Assembly (NCBI GenBank): GCA_014380365.1
Contig: JACMJZ010000025.1
Coordinates: forward strand, 1-64,000
Direction of reading: 5' to 3'
Source: Pyrinomonadaceae bacterium
GTDB lineage: Bacteria > Acidobacteriota > Blastocatellia > Pyrinomonadales > Pyrinomonadaceae
DNA length: 64,000 nt
The stretch's first letter is position 1, and each line of letters opens with the position of its first letter. Of the stretch, positions 58,873 to 64,000 are shown piece by piece. The translations under genes were made by a program, and so were the position numbers. Below the pieces are notes generated by a model, which saw nothing but the letters and a program-made list of their open reading frames with translations, had not been told where the DNA came from and made no database searches.

Positions 58873-60744
58873 ATGAGACTACAACCCAGCCACAACTCTG
58901 ATCTAGACCAGGCAACTCTGGTTTCTGATTCAAAATCTGATTTTGCGCGAGATTTTCACTCCTATTCAAACCCTCATCAGATCAGAGTCAATCACGTTGA
59001 GCTGGAATTGGAGGTTGTTTTTAGCGAGAGAGTCCTGAAAGGGGTTGCCGTTCTAAGCTTTGAACGCCTTTCGTTGGACAGGAATTGCTCCCTGATTCTC
59101 GACACCAGGGATTTAAACGTGATCAAGGTCGAGGGTTCAACGGATGGCCTAACCTACTTCGCTACTTCGTTTTCTTTAGGTTCAAGAGATCCCATATTGG
59201 GCTCATCGCTTACTATCCAAATCATGGACAACTGTAGTTACATTCGGATTGAGTACTCCACGCACCCGAATGCATCGGCATTGCAGTGGCTTGATCCGGC
59301 GCAAACAGCAGGCAAGATCCAACCATTCATGTTCACGCAGTCACAGCCCATACATGCCAGGAGCTGGATTCCCTTGCAGGATTCGCCGCAGGTTCGTATC
59401 ACCTATAACGCCAAGATCCGAACACCGCAAAATCTACTGGCGCTGATGAGTGCTGAGAACCAGGCGAACGAGCCCGGCGATGGGAATTACAACTTCCAGA
59501 TGGAACAGCCGGTACCGTCGTATCTCATGGCACTGGCAGTCGGCGATTTGGCTTTTAGGCCGCTTGGAGGAAGGACCGGGGTATATGCTGAGAAGCCGGT
59601 TATCGAAAAGGCCTGGTTGGAGTTTGCCGATACAGAGAAGATGATGGAGGTGGCGGAACAACTGTATGGCCCTTACAGTTGGGGGCGCTATGACCTACTC
59701 GTTCTTCCGCCCAGTTTTCCCTGGGGAGGGATGGAGAATCCGAGACTAACTTTTATCACGCCCACCGCATTGGCAGGAGATAAGAGCTTGGTCGCCCTCG
59801 TCGCCCATGAGCTAGCACACTCCTGGTCCGGGAACTTGGTTACAAATGCGACCTGGAGAGACTTTTGGCTCAATGAAGGTGTTACGGTTTACGTCGAACG
59901 AAGGATACTCGAGGAGGTTTACGGGCGAGAACGGGAAGAGATGGAGGCATTGCTGGCAAGTGAAAATCTGGAGAAAATTCTGCCCGGCCTCGAAGAGCAG
60001 GACAGAATCATGCACATTGACTTGAAAGGACGTGATCCAGATGAGGGCATAACGAGAATTCCATACGATAAGGGCGCTCTTTTCTTGAGATATCTGGAGG
60101 AGACTTTCGGACGCGACCTGTTTGATCGATTTCTGCGCGATTACTTTACACACTTTGCATTTCAAAGTATCACTACCGCCGACTTCATTAATTATCTGAA
60201 GGAAAACCTTTTAGGTAAAAACCCAGGATTGGCCTCCCTGGAATCAGTCCTGGAGTGGATTTACGGATCTGGGATTCCTCTCAACGCCCCACAGCCTAAA
60301 AGCGATGCCTTCAAGAGGGTTGAGGTCCAGGCTGATCAATGGCTGCAAGGTACGACCCCGGCCTCGAAGCTTGAAACCGCTTCATGGACGACCCATGAGT
60401 GGCTCCACTTTCTCAGGTGCCTCCCTCAACCGCTTGACGTCGAGAAAATGCTGGAGCTGGATGAGGCGTTTCACCTGACTCAGTCGGATAACGCCGAGAT
60501 CGCTCATCAATGGCTGCTCATGGCGATTCGCAACAACTACCGGCAGGCATATCCGCGTGTGGAAGAATTCTTATTATCAACCGGTCGGCGAAAGCTAATA
60601 AGCCCGCTCTATCAGGAATTGGTCAAGACACCCGAAGGGAAGAGAAAGGGCATAGCGATCTACAGTCAAGCAAGGCCCACCTATCATCCTGTCGCCGTGA
60701 CGACAATCGATAACATTCTGGATTGGAACGGAAAAATTTCGTAG
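58873..60744 (+). CDS. M1-family metallopeptidase, leukotriene-A4-hydrolase type
   Basis: A 623-residue zinc aminopeptidase. The exopeptidase motif GGMENP and the zinc motif HELAHSWSGNLV (H312, E313, H316) with WLNEGVTVYVER (glutamate ligand about 335) are clear. The C-terminal armadillo-like domain (EWIYGSGIPLNAPQP, EWLHFLRCLPQPLD) is of the LTA4-hydrolase branch. No convincing signal peptide: ATG 58873 is preferred over the upstream frame from 58786, whose extra residues are hydrophobic but not conserved. It should cleave N-terminal residues from peptides. Converges with the next gene, with only one nt between. Confidence 0.92.
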   Translation: MRLQPSHNSDLDQATLVSDSKSDFARDFHSYSNPHQIRVNHVELELEVVFSERVLKGVAVLSFERLSLDRNCSLILDTRDLNVIKVEGSTDGLTYFATSFSLGSRDPILGSSLTIQIMDNCSYIRIEYSTHPNASALQWLDPAQTAGKIQPFMFTQSQPIHARSWIPLQDSPQVRITYNAKIRTPQNLLALMSAENQANEPGDGNYNFQMEQPVPSYLMALAVGDLAFRPLGGRTGVYAEKPVIEKAWLEFADTEKMMEVAEQLYGPYSWGRYDLLVLPPSFPWGGMENPRLTFITPTALAGDKSLVALVAHELAHSWSGNLVTNATWRDFWLNEGVTVYVERRILEEVYGREREEMEALLASENLEKILPGLEEQDRIMHIDLKGRDPDEGITRIPYDKGALFLRYLEETFGRDLFDRFLRDYFTHFAFQSITTADFINYLKENLLGKNPGLASLESVLEWIYGSGIPLNAPQPKSDAFKRVEVQADQWLQGTTPASKLETASWTTHEWLHFLRCLPQPLDVEKMLELDEAFHLTQSDNAEIAHQWLLMAIRNNYRQAYPRVEEFLLSTGRRKLISPLYQELVKTPEGKRKGIAIYSQARPTYHPVAVTTIDNILDWNGKIS

Positions 60745-60745
60745 C

Positions 60746-61834
60746 TTAGGCGCGAGTATTCGCTTTTCCTTCATCCTGATTCCCGGGCGCATTCATTTTT
60801 CCTACCGCAGCACTTGGCCTTGGTTCGGCCGCTTTAGACTTCCAGGTGACATACACTCCTTGATACGGCAATATCGGGTTATTTAGTACCCAGTGATACC
60901 TGTTGCGACTGAGCTGGTGCTCAGCTCCCTCTCCCAAAGATTCAGGAAGAAAAGGGGACGCCGAAACTTCCACCTCCGGTGGTGCTGTCACTTTCAAGGA
61001 GAAACCTTCGGTTTGGAGGCTATGCAGCAAAAATGAGACTCCACCTTCGAAAACTCTAACTGCTTCAAAGCTAACCACCACCGAGGCGTGCGTGGCTCCA
61101 ACTATTGAAATCTGTTTCTCGATTACCCAGTGATTAGGCCGAATGTTATCCTTTGCCTCCTCCTTACAGGCGTCTGCGCTATCTAACGTCAGAGGCACCT
61201 GGCAACCTTTAACGTTGACGCAGGTGAACTTTACTAATGGATCCAACTCTTCGACCGGCGCCTTTTCAACCATCGTTCTAAAGAGATAAGGCTGCCTTTC
61301 CGGCGTCCGGTTAACTATTTCGTAAGTCCACGTTGCTTCAATCTTCATGAACTTTGTAGTGCCCACTTTTATAGGCACAAGCGTATACGAACACCTGAAG
61401 TCCCTCCTTATGAACGACGCTCTGAGGATCTGGTTGTCCAGTTCGGCAAACGTGCCCTTCGGAAGCCTGTAACCGAGAACGTGCTCGAAGACGTCGTTCT
61501 TGATAGCCTCTTTCTCCTCCCTGAATCTTCGTTCGTCCCTTTTCCTTGCTACATACTCAATCGTCATTGCGAGAATAATGGCGACGACTCCGGCAACACC
61601 GATCTCGGTTAAAAGATGGGATCGCAATTCCCAGTGCAACTCGTGTTTGAGGACATAACCCCCGGTAAGGGCGGCGAGCGAAAACGCTCCGCACAATAGA
61701 TACATGCTTGTTTCTTTTCTTTCTCTAAACCGTCGCAGTGGTTCGAATTCCTTGAATTGCCAAGTGCCCTCAGATTTGAGAACAACTTCTCGGCCATCTT
61801 TGGTTGTCGCTTCAAATGGGTTTTGACTGTTCAT
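60746..61834 (-). CDS. membrane-anchored protein of unknown function
   Basis: A 362-residue product. Two adjacent membrane helices lie at about residues 44-62 (MYLLCGAFSLAALTGGYVL) and 75-95 (LTEIGVAGVVAIILAMTIEY). A charged coiled segment (RKRDERRFREEKEAIK) follows, then a soluble beta-rich domain to the end (MKIEATWTYEIVN, VVVSFEAVRVFEGGVSFLL). No family is recognised. The start carries a short KDGREV..KSEGTWQF motif resembling a small beta-hairpin found at the N-terminus of other unknown proteins. It is a single gene. Confidence 0.75.
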   Translation of the reverse strand: MNSQNPFEATTKDGREVVLKSEGTWQFKEFEPLRRFRERKETSMYLLCGAFSLAALTGGYVLKHELHWELRSHLLTEIGVAGVVAIILAMTIEYVARKRDERRFREEKEAIKNDVFEHVLGYRLPKGTFAELDNQILRASFIRRDFRCSYTLVPIKVGTTKFMKIEATWTYEIVNRTPERQPYLFRTMVEKAPVEELDPLVKFTCVNVKGCQVPLTLDSADACKEEAKDNIRPNHWVIEKQISIVGATHASVVVSFEAVRVFEGGVSFLLHSLQTEGFSLKVTAPPEVEVSASPFLPESLGEGAEHQLSRNRYHWVLNNPILPYQGVYVTWKSKAAEPRPSAAVGKMNAPGNQDEGKANTRA

Positions 61835-62052
61835 TGAAATCTCCTAACTACGACCATTTTGAGTCGGTGGTCGCGTGAAGGTATTAGGTGATTGGGCCTG
61901 GTCTCGCCGTTCCGCACGGTCAGGTGAGTGACCCAGTTGTGTCCGTCATTTCGCTGAGAGAAGCTTACCACAGCAAGCAACTCTCGATCGGTGGATCCCA
62001 GAAAAATAGCCTTACCTAAGAGTCCCGGTTCTACAGAAGAGCGGACCGATTC
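61835..62052. other. intergenic, no gene seen
   Basis: No feature is supported in this stretch. It holds the promoter of the gene at 60746. Confidence 0.3.
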
Positions 62053-62697
62053 TCAGAGTTGAAGAAAGTTTTCCAGCACTTGCCGCCCCTCGGCGTGCTC
62101 TTCGTCGAAGAGTTCCGGGTGAAACTGGACGCCAAACAAGGGTCGGTTCTCATGCTGCATGGCTTGGATCGCGCAGGTTTCATTGAAGGCGGTGCGCCGA
62201 AAACCTTCGGGCAACGCCTTCACTTCGTCAAAGTGAGAATGCCAAACGGTGAACCGCTGAGGCAGATCCTTGAAGATCCCCTCCTGCCCCGCGTCACCGG
62301 TTGTTTCAATCGCGAAGTAGCCGCGTTCGCGTTTTGCGCCTTCGTATCCTTCCCCCGGTTCCAACCTTCCCATCAAACCGACTGGCGCGCCAAACGCCGC
62401 CGCGATCTGTTGATGGCCGCCACAGACCCCGAGTATTGGACGCCGGGCGTTCTTGATCACATCAACCACGCCATCCAGCGAGCCTGGAGCGTACTTGTCC
62501 CAGGGATGGCTTTGACCACTCAAAACAATATGCGAAGGACCAACAGCCTCGACCCGCTCGAGCGAAACTGCAGGGTAGGGCTCGGTAAGTATCTCCACTC
62601 CCTCCCGCATTCGACCCAGCGCCGCTCGCAATTCGCGCGGACTCGCGCCCTGGCCGTCAAGCGTGTTGTCGATGAGATAGATGAGCGACGCACTCAT
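62053..62697 (-). CDS. class I glutamine amidotransferase
   Basis: A 214-residue GATase1 protein. The nucleophile elbow is GVCGGHQ (C92), and the histidine and glutamate of the triad are in QFHPE (H193, E195). The start MSASLIYLIDNTLDG at ATG 62697 resembles the stand-alone GMP-synthase-like/anthranilate-type amidotransferases; the 39 upstream residues of the open frame do not. It would release ammonia from glutamine for an acceptor domain that is not adjacent. Function undetermined beyond the family. Confidence 0.85.
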   Translation of the reverse strand: MSASLIYLIDNTLDGQGASPRELRAALGRMREGVEILTEPYPAVSLERVEAVGPSHIVLSGQSHPWDKYAPGSLDGVVDVIKNARRPILGVCGGHQQIAAAFGAPVGLMGRLEPGEGYEGAKRERGYFAIETTGDAGQEGIFKDLPQRFTVWHSHFDEVKALPEGFRRTAFNETCAIQAMQHENRPLFGVQFHPELFDEEHAEGRQVLENFLQL

Positions 62698-62789
62698 AGG
62701 ACAAGGGTACAAGCGTACGGCAAAAGGGTAAAGCCGGAGGTACCGGCGGGACGTTGCTGGTTTGAGATCGCGGCCAATCGGAAAAGGCA

Positions 62790-62850
62790 ATCCACGAATT
62801 ACACGAAAGTTCACGAAGAAATCTTAGTGTTCCCTCGTGTGATTTCTGGA
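62790..62850. repeat. inverted repeat, CCACGAATTACACGAAAG family
   Basis: AATCCACGAATTACACGAAAG (62789-62809) faces TTAGTGTTCCCTCGTGTGATTTC (62824-62846), imperfectly complementary. Related to 40694-40757 and 51520-51580. Confidence 0.6.
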
Positions 62851-62872
62851 CCGGCCTTCTTGAAGTCGGAAA

Positions 62873-64000
62873 CTACCTGGCAGGGGACAAAGCGGGTGGC
62901 TGCATAAGCTGCTGGCTTTCCTTTGGACCGAGGGCGAAAAGCTTGCCGTTGAATGCGCCGATGTAGATTCGACCATCAAGGACCGCCGGCGTGGAGTTTA
63001 TGTTTTCACCAATTTTCAACTCCCAAAGGCGTTCCCCATCTTTCGCTGAGAGCATGTACATCCACCCTGACTTATCGCCGAAGACCACGCGGCCGTCGAC
63101 CACCGGCGCGGTACCCCAGATAGGCGCGCGCACCAGGTGCTTCCATACGAGCTCGCCTTTGTCTGCGGTGAGGCAGTACATAAAACCGTTGTTGGAGCCG
63201 ATGTAGATCTTGTCCTTTACCACAATGGGACTGGCCCAGAAGCCGCTGCGCTCTTTGAAATTCCGGCTCAAGCCGCCATCCGCTTTAAACTTCCAAACCA
63301 GCTCGCCGTTTGCCTGCCGAAAGCTATAAACGTAACCGTCTTCGGCTGCCGTGTAGACAAATCCATTGGCGACTGCTGGAGTGGAATCTGAATCAGCGCC
63401 GATGCGCGCCTTCCAGACCGTCGACCCATCCTCCGTTTTCAGGCAGTAAAGATCGCCCTGCTCAGTGCCGATGTAGAAATGACCGTCAGCCGCCGCCAGG
63501 CTCCCCTCCATCGAACCGAGCCGCTCGGTCTTGTAAATCAACGAGCCGTCTTCAAAGTTGAGACAATAAAAAAATCCGTCTTCACTTCCGAAGTAGACGC
63601 GGCCGTCTATAACCGCGGCGGTGCCGTCTATTTCAAATCCTGTTTTGTACTTCCAGAGCAGCGTTCCATCGTTGGCGTTGAGACAATAAAGGTGGTGGTC
63701 CAGCCCGCTCGCCAGGAGTCGATCGCCCACGATGGCCGGGGTGGACTTCAGACTGTCTTCTGTCTTGAAGCTCCAGATCAGGCTGCCGTCGTTTTTGTTC
63801 AGACAGTAAAGAGTGCCGTCAGCCGAACCGAAGTGGACGCGATCCTCGCCAACAGAGGGCTGGCCGGGCCAACTGGTTCCGCCCCAGGGATCTTTGTGCA
63901 AACGACCGGAAGTAAACTTAGTTTCGAATTCCCACAAAACTTCGCTCGGGCGATCTGACCAGGGCCCGGTGCCGTAGAAGTTCCGCGAAGTATTCCCTAA
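62873..64000 (-). CDS. PQQ-like beta-propeller protein (BamB-like), 5' end outside window
   Basis: At least 376 residues of a beta-propeller. Blades repeat the pattern GxVYFGSxDGxxYCLNxxDGxLxWK, about eight times, as in PQQ-binding or BamB-type propellers. Cysteines recur in the YCL motif. The frame stays open to the window edge with sensible sequence (NTSRNFYGTGPWSDRPSE), so the TTG at 63937 is not the real start and the gene is cut. It may serve as a scaffold or as a redox enzyme; no dehydrogenase cofactor residues could be judged. The rest lies to the right. Confidence 0.88.
   Translation of the reverse strand, partial: LGNTSRNFYGTGPWSDRPSEVLWEFETKFTSGRLHKDPWGGTSWPGQPSVGEDRVHFGSADGTLYCLNKNDGSLIWSFKTEDSLKSTPAIVGDRLLASGLDHHLYCLNANDGTLLWKYKTGFEIDGTAAVIDGRVYFGSEDGFFYCLNFEDGSLIYKTERLGSMEGSLAAADGHFYIGTEQGDLYCLKTEDGSTVWKARIGADSDSTPAVANGFVYTAAEDGYVYSFRQANGELVWKFKADGGLSRNFKERSGFWASPIVVKDKIYIGSNNGFMYCLTADKGELVWKHLVRAPIWGTAPVVDGRVVFGDKSGWMYMLSAKDGERLWELKIGENINSTPAVLDGRIYIGAFNGKLFALGPKESQQLMQPPALSPAR

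Noticed and set aside
1-64000. CRISPR array or transposase
   Set aside because: No regularly spaced 25-40 nt repeats with unique spacers, and no DDE/HUH transposase motifs, were seen. All repeats found are palindromic or short tandem ones.

Overview
The window looks like chromosomal DNA of a soil Acidobacteriota bacterium, most likely class Blastocatellia. This is an inference from gene content: a tricorn-type protease, paired PYROXD2-like oxidoreductases, a zinc-ribbon/TFIIB-type protein, a DUF2807 lipoprotein, and many palindromic repeats between and even inside genes. No rRNA, complete tRNA, CRISPR array or transposase was seen. Genes lie on both strands in short operons, with GTG and TTG starts fairly common.

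Layout. 1-5.0 kb: the right end of what looks like an integrated element. It holds the 3' part of an RHS-repeat gene ending in an HExxH metallopeptidase-like domain, two secreted proteins sharing an OmpA-like tail, and then the 3' half of a tRNA-Ala(GGC) gene standing alone as an attachment-site remnant. 5.3-7.6 kb: an ECF sigma factor, zinc anti-sigma factor and secreted target gene, overlapping each other. 7.6-15.4 kb: amino-acid permease, Rieske oxygenase, M20 dipeptidase, S41 protease and lipid kinase, separated by repeats. 15.6-19.8 kb: a pentose-phosphate operon (FGGY kinase, transketolase, rpiB). 19.9-29.4 kb: zinc-ribbon protein, threonine aldolase, a tandemly duplicated secreted-protein gene, two phytoene-desaturase-like oxidoreductases, a lone AbiEii-like nucleotidyltransferase, a GcvT-family protein and a GNAT acetyltransferase. 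29.6-32.9 kb: tricorn protease homologue.

32.9-37.0 kb is the most foreign-looking block: a tight three-gene operon that is visibly AT-richer than its neighbours. It encodes a DNA methyltransferase, a MORC/Hsp90-like GHKL ATPase and an unrecognised protein, and is a candidate undescribed defence system. 37.1-43.7 kb carries secreted and membrane proteins and ferredoxin. 43.9-52.2 kb reads as a redox/sulfur neighbourhood: an MBL-rhodanese fusion, a molybdopterin oxidoreductase, a fused FeS/NrfD membrane subunit, and a rhodanese lipoprotein with an in-frame TGA where a cysteine is expected. That TGA is followed by a hairpin of bacterial SECIS type, so the gene probably encodes a selenoprotein. 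52.2-64 kb: PH-domain and secreted proteins, a candidate structured RNA with a strong terminator, a class-V aminotransferase-fold enzyme, asparaginase, a 3D-domain protein, an M1 peptidase of the LTA4-hydrolase type, a GATase1 protein and a PQQ-propeller protein that runs off the right edge.

A second theme is repeats. At least six palindromic families occur between genes. Two genes (Rieske oxygenase, transketolase) carry such repeats in frame inside their reading frames, and a third (the molybdopterin enzyme) may do so.
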